Assembly (NCBI RefSeq): GCF_000372725.1
Contig: NW_005198565.1
Coordinates: forward strand, 38,904-62,993
Length of the DNA stretch: 24,090 nucleotides
DNA from: Emiliania huxleyi CCMP1516
Taxonomy: Eukaryota > Haptophyta > Isochrysidales > Noelaerhabdaceae
Reading direction: 5' to 3'
Under the pieces are notes generated by a model, which saw nothing but the letters and a program-made list of their open reading frames with translations, was not told where the DNA came from and searched no databases. Both the position numbers and the translations under genes were made by a program. This document shows, in pieces, positions 15,369 to 24,090 of this stretch (position 1 is its first letter; every line of letters starts with the position of its first letter).

Positions 15369-17018
15369 ATGCACACCCTCCTGCTCCTCCCTCCGGCTCA
15401 CCCTCGCATCAAGCACGTCGTCGTGCTCTACGAGGAGAACCGTGCCTTTGACCACTTCTTTGGCCACCAGCGGAGGCTCAAGGTGGACGGGCTCAAGGGC
15501 GACGAGAGCAACCCCGTCAACCCGGCCGACCCGGCTGCCGGAGCCGTCGGCGTGTCCGGCGGCGCTCCTTACGTGGCGAGGGAGCAGCCGAGGCACGGCT
15601 ACGCGGCCTACCAGACCAAGCTCGATATCGTCGGCGGTGTGCCTCGCATGGACGGCTTTGTCGAGTACGAGCGGTCCGTGCACCCTTTCGCGCATCGCAC
15701 GGCCGACGCGGTGATGCAGGGCTTCTCGGATGGAGCGCTGCCCGTGAGCACCGCGCTTGCAGCCGAGTTTGCCGTCTTCGACCGCTGGTTTGCGGCGTTC
15801 CCCGGCCCGTCTTGGCCGAACCACATGTTTTCGATCTCTGGCACGGCCGGCGGCGGGACAAACACCGGGGATGGCCACCTCTGTCGTCCGGGTGCGAGGT
15901 ACCCGCAGCGCACCATCTTCGACTCTCTGCTGGCGGCGGGGCACGAGTACGCCCGCATCTACAACGACTCTGTCGTCGAGCTCTACCTCGAGGCGCTTCA
16001 CTCCCCGGAGGCAAAGGCGCGCACGCAGAGCATGGACCGCTTCTTCCACGACGCAGCTGCGGGCACCCTGCCCGCCCTCACGTGGATCGCGCCGCGGCAG
16101 GCACACCTCGGCTGCACCTCGGCTGCACCTCGGCTGCACCTCGGCTGCACCTTGGCCGCACCTCGGCTGCACCCCTCCCTCCCGTGGACCTCGCCGGGGC
16201 AGGGAGTCAACAAGTCGCTCGGCGCGCTCGGCGGGCCAAACAGCGACCACCCCGACTGCTGCGACGTGGCGCTCGGCGAGCGGCTGCGGAAGGACCTGTA
16301 CGAGGCCGTGCGGGCCGGGCCGGGCTGGAACGAGACGGCGCTCCTCTTCACGTGGGACGACCCAGGGGGCTTCTACGACCACGTGCCGCCGCCGATGGCC
16401 GCTCCGCCGCCCGACGACCAGCCCGCCTGCTTCTGCTTCGAGGGCGGAGGCGCCTCTTGCCACGGCCGCGACCCGCGAGGCCTCGACCCGTACGCGCGGC
16501 TCGGCTCGCGGCTGCCTGTCATCCTCATCTCGCCGTGGCTCGCAAAGGGCACCGTCGTCTCGGAGCCTTCGGTCCGGCCGTTCGCCGACTCGCAGTACGA
16601 CGGCACGTCCATCGTCGCGACGATCAAGCGACTCTTCGAGCTGCCCAACTTCCTGACGAAGCGCGACGCGTGGGCGGCGCCCTTTGACCACCTCTTCGAC
16701 CGCCTCCCCGCCCCGCGCACCGACACGCCACGCCACCTGCCCGACGCGCCTCCGCCGACGAGGCGCCGCGGCCCTCGGCCGTACGGAACAGACTGCGACG
16801 AGCCGTCGAGGCGGATGCGCCGCGCGATCTCCGCCTTCGAGGAGGCGCTCGGCGTGCGCGCGCCCGAGCGGCTGCATGCGTGCGCCGAGGCCGCCCCGCT
16901 GTGGGCCACCTCGTGTGAGGGCGGCACGATGCTCGAGGCGTCCGAGTGGCTCGCCAATGCGACGCGCGAGTGGCGCGCGGGGCCGGGTCGGGCGAGGGAT
17001 GTAACACAGCAGCAATGA
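15369..17018 (+). CDS. phosphoesterase family protein (phospholipase C / acid phosphatase type, PF04185)
   Basis: The family hydrolyses phosphodiester or phosphomonoester bonds, often of phosphatidylcholine or other phospholipids, usually outside the cytosol. From the ATG at 15369, 'HVVVLYEENRAFDHFF' at 16-31 is the N-terminal metal-site motif. 'PGPSWPNHMFSISGT' follows at 145-159, then 'FTWDDPGGFYDHVPPP', 'RLPVILISPWL' and 'YDGTSIVATIKRLFELP', all in family order. Start choice: the frame is open to 15048, but homology begins only at about residue 14 from this Met. A segment 16101-16202 (102 bases, GC...AG, CAG|G at both ends) inserts an 11-base tandem repeat between 'LTWIAPRQ' and 'GVNKS'. 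Spliced, the enzyme has 515 residues; unspliced 549. The tail past about 430 is Arg/Pro/Glu-rich. Substrate is unknown. The start of the chain is only weakly hydrophobic (MHTLLLLPP), so secretion is uncertain. Confidence 0.85.
   Translation: MHTLLLLPPAHPRIKHVVVLYEENRAFDHFFGHQRRLKVDGLKGDESNPVNPADPAAGAVGVSGGAPYVAREQPRHGYAAYQTKLDIVGGVPRMDGFVEYERSVHPFAHRTADAVMQGFSDGALPVSTALAAEFAVFDRWFAAFPGPSWPNHMFSISGTAGGGTNTGDGHLCRPGARYPQRTIFDSLLAAGHEYARIYNDSVVELYLEALHSPEAKARTQSMDRFFHDAAAGTLPALTWIAPRQAHLGCTSAAPRLHLGCTLAAPRLHPSLPWTSPGQGVNKSLGALGGPNSDHPDCCDVALGERLRKDLYEAVRAGPGWNETALLFTWDDPGGFYDHVPPPMAAPPPDDQPACFCFEGGGASCHGRDPRGLDPYARLGSRLPVILISPWLAKGTVVSEPSVRPFADSQYDGTSIVATIKRLFELPNFLTKRDAWAAPFDHLFDRLPAPRTDTPRHLPDAPPPTRRRGPRPYGTDCDEPSRRMRRAISAFEEALGVRAPERLHACAEAAPLWATSCEGGTMLEASEWLANATREWRAGPGRARDVTQQQ
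16104..16169. repeat. 11-bp tandem repeat (6 units) in presumed intron of phosphoesterase
   Basis: Six units of 'cacctcggctg', the fifth degenerate, fill the presumed GC-AG intron 16101-16202. Because 11 is not a multiple of three, the peptide it would encode has a 33-base period (HLGCTSAAPRL). Confidence 0.9.
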
Positions 17019-17370
17019 TGTTTTGACCGCGCAAGACATAAGGGTGGCGCTCAGGCTCTGCCCACAAGGCGCCCGCGTCGGAGACGCAGAGTATTGCAAA
17101 TAAAAAACCATAGACCTGACAAATAAAACGGTCAAAGCTTAAACTCTGAGACGAGATGGGATTTAGGGACATGTCACATGATTTTTTGAGTGTCTCCGCC
17201 CTGCACGATCTTGCTCCTTCTTGGTGTTGAGGCTTGAGGGTCTCAGGGATCTTCAACGTCCGTTCCAAATCTCCCTCTCGCACGCTCCCCTGGCACAAAC
17301 ACAGTCAAGACACTGCTGGGCACGGGACTGGCACTAACTTTGCCAACAACAAACCTAAACAGAACACAGG

Positions 17371-17877
17371 ACCAGAGAGGTCTCTAGGGTACCCCTAGGC
17401 TTAAAAGGGTGCCCTGGGGCGCCTGCGGCTTAAACGGCTTAAAACTTGCCATGGCAAGTTTTAAGAGCTGCTGGGCCGCCAATTCCTTAAACGGTCTTAA
17501 ACGCTTAAACGGTGCGGGAGAGCTCCCGAGGTCGATGGTCCGGGAGGCTCCCGGTAGACACGCCGGAGGCCGGGAAGCTGGCTACAGTCAGCTGGCACGC
17601 GTCCCCTATGCGAGTATGGCTCCCGCCAGTGCACCAGACTTACAGATGTGTCTTCAGAGGCGGATTTGTGCCTAATAACGGCAGTATTGGAGAAAACGGC
17701 GCGGAACCCAGCGACGCGTGCCGGCGAGGCCGATTTTCTTAAACAGAGGGACCGGACCCCCCGTGCCTGCAATCTCTTAAATGGCAAGTTAAGCCCCCAA
17801 ACCTCCTCGTTTCTTAAAAGGTCTTAAAAAAATCCGGCCCTCAGAACCCTAGGGGTCCCCTAAGCCAGAGGTAGGGA
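17371..17877. mobile_element. possible MITE-like block with imperfect inverted ends and CTTAAA motifs
   Basis: Near the left edge 'agggtacccctaggctt' (from about 17387) and, inverted, near the right edge 'accctaggggtcccct' (about 17847-17862) can be paired as roughly 17-bp imperfect terminal inverted repeats. 'ccagag' flanks both sides and could be a target duplication. Inside, the hexamer CTTAAA or its near variants appears about ten times and the base composition is lower in GC than neighbouring genes. No transposase is encoded. This is a tentative reading. Confidence 0.3.
17438..17465. repeat. perfect 28-bp palindrome
   Basis: The 28 bases 'cttaaaacttgcc' + 'atggcaagttttaag' (joined, centre ccatgg) equal their own reverse complement exactly, with no spacer. 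It can form a cruciform or bind a symmetric dimer. The inner 'atggcaagtt' recurs at about 17782-17791 in the same block. Confidence 0.9.
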
Positions 17878-18007
17878 TTCGCCCCCGTAACGTCTAACCG
17901 CCCGCCGCGCGAACTGACTCCTCATCACCTCACTACCAACATACATAGGTAGGAAGGTGAAGAACAGTCAGGCTCGGACTGGACACCATACCATCCAACA
18001 GGACCAC

Positions 18008-18026
18008 GTGTGAGTGAGTGAGTGAG
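18008..18026. repeat. GTGA microsatellite
   Basis: Four to five copies of GTGA follow 'ccacgt'. A simple sequence repeat with no other meaning visible. Confidence 0.85.
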
Positions 18027-18748
18027 TATTCTTGATACGACACACACCAGTCGACTCGCATCGGTTGCCTCCATGAACGGCGGAGCTATTCTCGCGTCCA
18101 CACCACACCTGGCTCCAACGTGGACACGCCCATAGCTTTCTCCACTAGCACTACTGGTCACGCGCATGGCATCAGACTGTGGATCAGAAGTTTTATCTCT
18201 GGGCCCCGAAAGGCATCTCTAGCAGCGTCGATACGCATGCCCCCTCCCCTCCTGGGCGCAAGCGCCTCACGTCTCGCCAGAGCGTAAGCTCTTGGTGTGT
18301 GACGAGACGAGTTTTTCGCCATCGCAGAGCGAGCCAACCCCTGCCTAGACGAGTACAGCTAAAGAGTACCCGGGGCTCCTCCGTGTGGGGGCCCGTGAAC
18401 ATCTTTAGCTTGTGAGCCAGGAAAAGGGTTGAGAGCGAGCAGCATCCAGCCTGCAGCATCCAGCAAGCCACACCCGCCGCAAAAGGCATCGCCGCGGCAC
18501 CGGCTGCGCCGCGATCCCGCACCCGTCGACGAAGCTCCCCCTGCGGAAGACCGCGCGTAGCGACACACAAACACACACACGCCCTCGGCTGCCTTGAAAA
18601 GAATGTAAGAAAAGAATTCACGCGCCTCTCTCAACGAAGCACGACTAAGCGCGGACTGGCGCCGACTGGCACAAGAGAAGTCAATTTGATGTTGCACTGC
18701 TATCGCGGCGCCTTCGGGCCGTGGGCTGCCTTCTCTCGTCGTCGGGCG

Positions 18749-19540
18749 ATGCCCATGTCGCGCACTGTTCTCCTCTCTCTTCTCGCAGTCCCCGCCTCTG
18801 CGCTACGCGACTCAGACGGGTCTGCACGTCCCTACCGCCTGCAGCGAGCGTCTCCCGTCACAAAAGCGCTACTAGCGGCCAACGTGGCTTCCTTCGCAGT
18901 CGTGCAGCGTCGGCAACGTCTCTTTCTCGCTCTGGCAAAGTCCAACGCGGCGCTCGCGCGTGGGCAGTACTATCGGCTGGCCAGCTCTTGCCTGCTCCAC
19001 GCCAACGCAGCGCACCTGTTTGTCAACTCGGCGTCGCTCCACAACATTGGTCCTGTTGTCGAGGCCCACTTTGGATCGACACGCTTCGCTGCCCTCTACG
19101 CCGCCTCAGGTGTCTGCGGCAACGTGCTCTCCTGGTCGCTCGGCCGCGCACCGCTCTCTGTCGGCGCCAGCGGCGCCATCTTCGGCCTGCTTGGAGGCTG
19201 GGCCGTCTTTCTCGCCTCCAACCAGCGAGTGCTCGAGGCGCGAGGCGCGCGAAACATCGGCGAGTCGCTCAGCTCGCTCGCCACCACCTGCGCGCTCAAC
19301 GCCGCCCTCGGCCTCTCGCCCGGCTCGCGACTCGACAACTTTGGTCATGCGGGAGGAGCGCTCGGAGGGATGGCTTTTGGAGCGCTGTGTGGGCCACGCC
19401 TGCGCGAGGCGTGGGTGCCGCTGCGGGCTGGTGGCCCTGGGCTGGCACTCGTGGACCAGCCGCTTCTCCGTCTCCCGGGCCGGCAGCCGAGCGGGCGCCG
19501 TCGCGGCACATCGGTGGGACGGCAGCGGCGGCGCGCATGA
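18749..19540 (+). CDS. rhomboid-family intramembrane serine protease
   Basis: Rhomboids cut transmembrane substrates inside the lipid bilayer with a Ser-His dyad. The open frame reaches 18686, but the Met at 18749 starts a leader 'MPMSRTVLLSLLAVPASALR', a good signal or plastid-ER leader ending near residue 19. The signatures are complete: 'HANAAHLFVN' (H84, H89, N93) in the second helix, 'GASGAIFGLLGG' with nucleophile Ser141, and 'NFGHAGGALGG' with His200. Hydrophobic stretches at about 37-52, 111-129, 136-156, 173-190 and 198-215 fit a six-helix core. The 45-residue tail is Arg-rich ('RQPSGRRRGTS'). It has no introns, unlike most neighbours. Likely location is a plastid or endomembrane (inferred). 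All catalytic residues are present. Confidence 0.88.
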   Translation: MPMSRTVLLSLLAVPASALRDSDGSARPYRLQRASPVTKALLAANVASFAVVQRRQRLFLALAKSNAALARGQYYRLASSCLLHANAAHLFVNSASLHNIGPVVEAHFGSTRFAALYAASGVCGNVLSWSLGRAPLSVGASGAIFGLLGGWAVFLASNQRVLEARGARNIGESLSSLATTCALNAALGLSPGSRLDNFGHAGGALGGMAFGALCGPRLREAWVPLRAGGPGLALVDQPLLRLPGRQPSGRRRGTSVGRQRRRA

Positions 19541-20531
19541 ACGACACGATCGGTTGGGGGGTTGGGTAAGTTGTCGGGGTGTGGTTCACCCATTTTCAAA
19601 GACACGAGATCATGCACGAATTTTTTCACGCGCGATAACCGATGTAGTGGGCACAGGCAACTGGACTTCGACTACAACCAGCTCAAGAACCTGGTACCTG
19701 CCGATAACCGATGTAGTCTAGTCTCTAGAGACGGCAGGCCGTGCACGGTTGTCTTGTCAGAACTTGTCTCGGGAAAATACCGCGTGGCCCCCCGGTACTT
19801 TGGGGGCGCCTTACTCAACTTTGACCGATCTAACGAACGCCTTCGCTAGAAGTAGAACCTAGATCGTTACGTATCGTTCTCGGTTGCTGCGACACCTCCA
19901 TGCCTCCACCAGGGTCTCGCCAAGCTCCAGCACGTCACCGCCCACGGGTCCTCCTTGCGTGGCGGGAAAGGCAGTCCGTGGGACGGTGGTCACCACGGGA
20001 AGCTCCACCAAAGGAGCCACAAGGCCGTTGTTCGGCGAGGCGGAAAAGACACAGCCGGCGCTGGCGCTGAAGACCCGAATCCGCACGGCGGGAGAAAAAC
20101 ACGCGGCAGCCTCCCTCCCTATACCTACCCCCGTGGCGCGTGGCGGCGCCTCAAACAAACCCCGCCCGACCTACCTATCCAACCCCCCTGGCGAGCCGCA
20201 CCCCACAGAAAAAGACGTTGGACTACCTCATTTTTTCGCCGCCTGAGTCCCTGCGAGCGAGTTCTTTACCAGGTTGCAACGCTAGTTTCGCACTGTGCTG
20301 TGAACAGGGGTCGTAAAGAGATGTAGGACCTTCCTTAGGTCCGCCTCTCACACCCTCACTGTCTGTGCGATGTAGCTTCTTGTTTCTTATCAACCTATCT
20401 GTGAACGCTGCTGGTTGGCGGCGTCGGTTGCGCACCCCGGCCGGGGGCACCGTCCCCATCCAGGCTGCTGGTCGGCGCGAATTCCTGCTTTCGTGAAACA
20501 AACCAGCGCCGACGCAGTTGCTACCGACGTG
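19541..20531. other. intergenic, no supported gene
   Basis: Apart from a duplicated 16-mer (19633-19648 and 19702-19717), I see nothing supportable. A plus-strand fragment around 19665-19700 could be read 'LDFDYNQLKNLVP' but has no continuing homology. 19880-20250 is open on both strands without family motifs. Confidence 0.45.
19633..19717. repeat. spaced direct repeat 'cgataaccgatgtagt' (2 copies, 69 bp apart)
   Basis: Exact 16-base copies at 19633-19648 and 19702-19717. Each contains an internal near-repeat (cgataac/cgatgt). They may be regulatory boxes, or the target duplication of a 53-bp insertion between them. Confidence 0.8.
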
Positions 20532-21802
20532 ATGACGGAGGAACTCTCCGAGTACGAACTGGCCCGCCTCGAGACCATCCGCAAAAACCAGCTCGCGTTC
20601 GAGAGCATGGGCCTCGGCGATGCAGTCGCCGGCCTGCGTGCCGCCGCCTCCAGGCCCAAGCTGCCCAAGGCGCGAAGCAAGCCGAGGCCGGCCGCCGACC
20701 CATCCGCACGCCGCAGCTCTCGCCGCCTTTCTGGCGAGGCCGCTGCCAACGGGGGACTCGTCGACTCGGATGGCGAGACAGACCATCCCGCGTACCGCGA
20801 TCCGAACGACGTCTCGGCCATGACGGCGCCAGAGCTCAAGGCCTGGTGCGACGCGCTTCGTGCGGATGTGCTCCGCATGGCGTGGGTGGAGCGGTTGGGC
20901 GAGGAGGAGATGCGGCGGCTGGACGGCGCACAGGAGTGGCTCGCGCCATTTGTGATCTTCACTGCGCGCTTCGGCGGCAAGGGCGAGTCGTCCCTCTCGC
21001 GCCAGAACCTCAAGTCCGTGCTGAAGCAGGTCTTCTGCCTCGTCTCCGGCGCTGGCGTGACGACGGAGAAGCGAGGCGGCGCCTTCGGCAAGGGGCGGCC
21101 GATCGGACTCGGCATCCAGGCGGAGCAGGTGGACGCGCTGCGGGCCGAGGCGCAAGTGTGGATGCCTCAAAAGCGCGCGCCGGAGGTGACATGCGGACCC
21201 TCTCGCCGCCCCCTCGCCGCCCCCTTGCCACCCCCTCGCCGCCCCCTCGCCACCCACCGAGCGGGCCTCCTCGCCTCGCCCAGGACCTGGTCGGTCGGAC
21301 CGTCGGCGGAGAGAGGATCGTCAAGCAGCCAGATCGCGGCCCCTTCGACACGTCCAACGGCTGGCTGCTCAACCATCCGCTCATGAAGATCCGGCTCTAC
21401 TGCGAGCACCTGGACGAGCTCAAGGAGATGGGGCACGAAGCGACGATGCGGCGGCTGACGGGAGACGGCGCGTGGCAAGCGGCGGGCGGTGACGGCGCGG
21501 CGAGGGGGGGCGAGAGCGGTGGCGGTGGCGGTGGCGGTGGCGGCGAGGAGAACGAGGAGGAGGACGAGGAGGACGCGCCGCTCGCCAAGCGGCGAAAGCC
21601 GGCTGCGGCGGCGGCGGCACGCGCCGGGACCTTCTCCGAGGGTCAGCGCGTCGAGATGCTGTGCGGCGGGAGGTGGGAGCCGGCGAGCATCGCGGACGTG
21701 AATGAGGACGGCACGTACGATGTCGCGCTGGCGGCGGGAGCAGCAGACGCGGGGAAGATGTTTAGCGAGGTTGAGGCGGCGCAGATCCGGCTGCGGGCAT
21801 GA
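20532..21802 (+). CDS. Tudor-like domain protein with N-terminal 'YE..RL..I..N' motif
   Basis: Exon 1 (20532-21185) and exon 2 (21284-21802) join in phase 0 across a 98-base GT-AG intron of C-rich repeats, giving 390 residues. The ATG at 20532 is the first in frame; the frame continues upstream only with non-ATG codons. Residues 6-28 ('SEYELARLETIRKNQLAF') match the YE..RL.NI..N...L..LGL motif that opens WDR76-like and other chromatin-linked proteins (recalled, not checked). A central region ('DTSNGWLLNHPLMKIRLY') is unknown to me. Then come a Gly run, an acidic run (ENEEEDEEDA), a basic 'AKRRKP' likely nuclear signal, and from about 335 a Tudor-like fold ('GQRVEML', 'WEPASIADVNEDGTYDV', 'EVEAAQIRL'). 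A nuclear, chromatin- or DNA-associated role is inferred. Confidence 0.72.
21199..21257. repeat. C-rich imperfect tandem repeat in intron of the Tudor-like gene
   Basis: Alternating units 'cgccccctcgc' and 'caccccctcgc' (about 11 bases, five or so copies) make up most of the intron 21186-21283. Confidence 0.75.
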
Positions 21803-22041
21803 ATTGGCGCGCTTGGTGTGAGTCCGTGGTCTCCTGCATCACCGCGCACTCGCCGGTGCGGGCGACTTGGAGCAGCTGTGCGTAAACGGAAACACAAGTT
21901 TTGCGTTTGGTTATGAGCACGCGGTCGATTTCTTTTTCTTCTGGAGCCGGCCCCTGATGTGCTCACTTCCAGTACCCTTCCGCCATTGGTCGCGTGATCG
22001 AGGCCCGTCTGCCAGCCAGTCTGCCCGCCACAGAACGAACG

Positions 22042-22626
22042 ATGCCGTGGCGAGCCTTCGATGGAAACCTCACCGTGAACGAGGACGCGGAAAGCATGAC
22101 GACCTCGCTGAAGCGGACACTGTACAAGGGGTTCGACGCAGCGCTCGGCGAGGAACTCACCGCCGGAAGGCACGAGTGGGTGGTCAAGGCTCCAAACTGG
22201 AGCCCGAACAATTACGTCGGCGTCGCTGCGGATGCGTGCGACAAGCGAACTTATCCTAGCGACACCTCTGCCTGGGCCTTGCACCTCTGCGACGGCACCC
22301 TGTGCTCGGGCGTCGCGCACAACGTCACCCGCGGGATGGGCTACACGCGGATGGACGGCTCTCGGGGGTTCCTGAGCACCGGCTCGGCTGCGATGGCGGC
22401 TGCGCGCAGCAACGGGGCCAAAAACCCGCTGTGGGACGGCGACCGCGTCAAGAGAGGCACGCCAGTGCGTGTCATTCTCGACATGGAGGCACGCACGCTG
22501 TCCTTTGCGATTGGCGATGCCGAGCCACAGCTCGCCTACACCGACCTGCCGGCGAGCGTGTGCCCGTACGTGGCATCCGGCGACATCGGTGAGAGATCTC
22601 TTATGGAGACATGGGCACCGCAGTAG
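22042..22626 (+). CDS. SPRY-domain protein
   Basis: A 194-residue protein from the first in-frame ATG at 22042; the frame is open upstream to 21994 with no ATG. SPRY domains are protein-binding modules of many ligases and signalling proteins. Here 'NNYVGVAADAC', 'SDTSAWALHLCDGTL', 'GTPVRVILDMEARTLSFAIG' and 'AYTDLPASVCPYVA' follow SPRY order and cover about residues 40-185, so the domain is essentially the whole protein. The N-terminal 'FDGNLTVNEDAESM' may be the first strand. No catalytic domain is attached, although an upstream exon is possible. It appears intronless. Partner unknown. Confidence 0.78.
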   Translation: MPWRAFDGNLTVNEDAESMTTSLKRTLYKGFDAALGEELTAGRHEWVVKAPNWSPNNYVGVAADACDKRTYPSDTSAWALHLCDGTLCSGVAHNVTRGMGYTRMDGSRGFLSTGSAAMAAARSNGAKNPLWDGDRVKRGTPVRVILDMEARTLSFAIGDAEPQLAYTDLPASVCPYVASGDIGERSLMETWAPQ

Positions 22627-23345
22627 AGAGAGCGCGCGCCTCGTACAGAGTAAAAGGCGGTGGCGCATCTGTGGCTGTGTCAGCCCAAGCCCCTCAACAC
22701 TCTCAGGTTCATGATAGTCAGCACGCGGCGGGCGCTGCGCAGGGTCACGCACTGCGGTACGTTGAGCGTTGAGACTAACTCTATACTGTCTCAGTCTACG
22801 AGGGCGCTAAGTTTGTGTGGCACGCCCCGCGCACCGTCCCGAGCTGTGCCGCGTTTTTTGTCCGGAGTGAAAAGTCCAACGCGCTCGTCGGTGACGGCTT
22901 CCTCCAACCTGTGCGCCGCGCTCGGCGAACCTCGACAGCGCCTTCGGTGGCATGCAGCTCTTTGCACCTGAAGCCTGGAGTGAAGCTCCTCTGCTGCTCA
23001 CACACTCTGCACAGCGGATGGCACAGCCCACTGTGCGGCTGCCACAGCTGTCACAGCGATGGGCTCGCCCTCACTGGCCCTCAGTCACTTGTGCTGCGGC
23101 TTGTGTGAGCGACACTGCGCGGCGACTGCCGGCACACTGTGTCTTTGAGACCATGGGTGTGAGGTAAAACCACGCTACCAGCGCTTGGTCACATCAGCCC
23201 TGAGGTCATATCCTTCTCCTCTGTTGATGGTAACACTTGTCTACTCGCTGGAGCCGAGCAGGAGGGCTTGGCGCACAACCCCTGTTCAACTCAGGGTCCT
23301 TCCCCTTTAGACGCGCTAGAGCCGGACCCGGAGGACACACATTCC
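22627..23345. other. intergenic, carries second copy of dispersed repeat
   Basis: Besides the repeat at 22856-23103, nothing coding is supported. The 22627-22850 part is the SPRY gene's 3' flank. Confidence 0.45.
22856..23103 (-). repeat. dispersed 245-bp repeat, copy B (partner 8886-9131)
   Basis: Same orientation and same limits as copy A. Differences include three-base indels ('gcg' in 'cacagcggatgg') and single-base indels beyond the Cys-rich part. The minus strand reads 'CDSCGSRTVGCAIRCAEC' here. Its position about 14 kb from copy A argues for a mobile or ancient duplicated unit. Confidence 0.75.
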
Positions 23346-23654
23346 ATGTCATCGTCACTTTCCTTCTTGTGGCCTGCCTTTTCGCGCGCCGTGGGGAAAA
23401 TATACCTTCTCGCAAAAGGAATCGACGCGATGTGCAAAGCATACAAGAAGGGGAGAAGGAAGAGGAGAGACGCCGGTGGTGACGAAGCAGAAACTAGCGC
23501 AGACGAGAGCAGGGCAGACCCGGGGAGTGGGGAGCCGGAGCAGACGGCATCGGCCGCCGAGGGAACGTTGGGAAGAGGCACGAGGAGGGCGGCGACCTCG
23601 ACCGCGCGACTATGGAGGACCCGTCGCCAGACGACGCAGGGCAGCAGACGGTGA
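23346..23654 (+). CDS. hypothetical basic/acidic low-complexity protein (weak)
   Basis: From the ATG at 23346 a 102-residue frame begins with a hydrophobic start 'MSSSLSFLWPAFSRAVGKIY', then a basic stretch 'CKAYKKGRRKRRD' and an acidic, Ser/Glu-rich stretch. The frame stops at 23654. The plus-strand frame ending at 23775 ('REQDFAEISRRMYEEIRSS') looks equally protein-like, so a frameshift or unseen splice could join them. No family is recognised. Chance coding is a serious alternative. Confidence 0.25.
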   Translation: MSSSLSFLWPAFSRAVGKIYLLAKGIDAMCKAYKKGRRKRRDAGGDEAETSADESRADPGSGEPEQTASAAEGTLGRGTRRAATSTARLWRTRRQTTQGSRR

Positions 23655-24090
23655 GGCGGAGCAGACGCGCAGGGCGAGACGAGGGAGGGAGCAGGACTTT
23701 GCGGAGATCAGCAGGAGGATGTACGAAGAGATTAGGAGCAGCAGGGACCCGAGGGACCATGTGGAAGACGGCTAGTGGTAGTGCTAGTCCCCCATCGGGA
23801 GGACGACCCCGGCTAGTCGCCGACCACACCCACAAAGAACCCTGCACAAAGATCACAAGGGCGGGGACCTGTTCTTTTTTAACCCATCTCACAGTAGAGG
23901 TGTCCGTTTTATCCTATTTATACCTTCTCGCAGCTGCGAGACGAGCTTTCTCGGAGCGACAGTCTCAAAGCAAAAAGGGGGGAGGGGAAGGGGACGATCG
24001 CTGGCGAGCGCCAGCGCGTCCCAAGAACGGTGGGGTGCCCAACCGCCGCGGCGCGCCGGGCCGGGCGCTCGGGCGCTCGTTTACGGTTCG
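23655..24090. other. right window end, nothing supported
   Basis: After the weak frame (to 23775) the sequence becomes less GC-rich and then ends in a very GC-rich stretch, including 'gggcgctcgggcgctcg' near the edge. No gene or RNA is supported. Confidence 0.4.

Larger units (their letters stand above)
17019..18748. other. gene-poor interval with possible MITE-like block
   Basis: No coding gene is supported in these 1.7 kb. The first part is the phosphoesterase 3' flank: AATAAA occurs at about 17099 and again in 'caaataaaacgg' near 17122, the right place for 3'-end formation. 17371-17877 is a CTTAAA-rich block (separate entries). 18008-18026 is a GTGA microsatellite. The last 300 bases precede the rhomboid start. 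Confidence 0.45.

Noticed and set aside
15306..17135. 609-codon minus-strand frame opposite the phosphoesterase
   Set aside because: Antisense shadow of a GC3-rich gene: the plus strand carries all family motifs, while the minus frame is Arg/Val/Glu-rich without any.
19884..20246. 120-codon plus-strand frame and its opposite 99-codon frame
   Set aside because: The plus frame opens with TTG, not ATG; neither frame has a recognisable motif or neighbouring exon.
1..24090. CRISPR array or bacterial operon
   Set aside because: No regularly spaced repeats with variable spacers, no tightly packed co-directional genes, and clear spliceosomal introns.

Overview
The window reads as nuclear DNA of a GC-rich eukaryotic alga. 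A haptophyte resembling Emiliania/Chrysochromulina is the best guess, but this is inference: no rRNA or organelle marker is present. Reasons for a eukaryote: a canonical nuclear poly(A) polymerase broken by seven short introns, several proteins with a secretory/plastid-type N-terminus (for example a rhomboid and an 'ALA|FRP' leader), many short GC-rich introns with internal tandem repeats, an unusually high share of GC-AG introns, and a decayed reverse-transcriptase element. No operons, CRISPR arrays, rRNA or convincing tRNA genes were seen.

Layout. 1-2375 holds no gene I can support; it carries a fragment of a dispersed element tail (78-150) and an AT-rich tract. 2376-3236 (minus) is a small unknown spliced gene whose middle intron or exon is replaced by homopolymer-stretched sequence (about 2620-2950) that looks like poor base calls. 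3739-8005 is a composite retroelement: a reverse transcriptase split into two halves, with a roughly 1.25 kb block between them that carries an intron-containing HNH-nuclease-like gene on the opposite strand. It is bounded by a 75-bp direct repeat and by inverted copies of its tail. 8219-8686 is a small membrane protein, probably plastid- or ER-targeted. 9575-12238 is nuclear poly(A) polymerase (8 exons). 12582-14291 (minus) is an FAD-dependent monooxygenase convergent with it. 15369-17018 is a phosphoesterase/phospholipase C-type enzyme, preceded by a long RNA hairpin. 17019-18748 is gene-poor and includes a perfect 28-bp palindrome inside a CTTAAA-rich, possibly MITE-like block. 18749-19540 is a rhomboid protease. 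20532-21802 is a two-exon Tudor-like protein, 22042-22626 a SPRY-domain protein, and 23346-23654 a weak hypothetical. A roughly 245-bp dispersed repeat occurs at 8886-9131 and 22856-23103.

The genes are ordinary, functionally unrelated housekeeping or accessory genes and do not form a pathway. The most interesting material is the nested RT/HNH element with its mixed direct and inverted termini, the GC-AG, tandem-repeat-filled introns (some stop-free and a multiple of three), the 23-25-bp hairpin at 15119-15176 and the palindrome at 17438-17465. Exon boundaries were worked out by hand from reading frame, splice dinucleotides and family knowledge; no alignment or transcript data were available.
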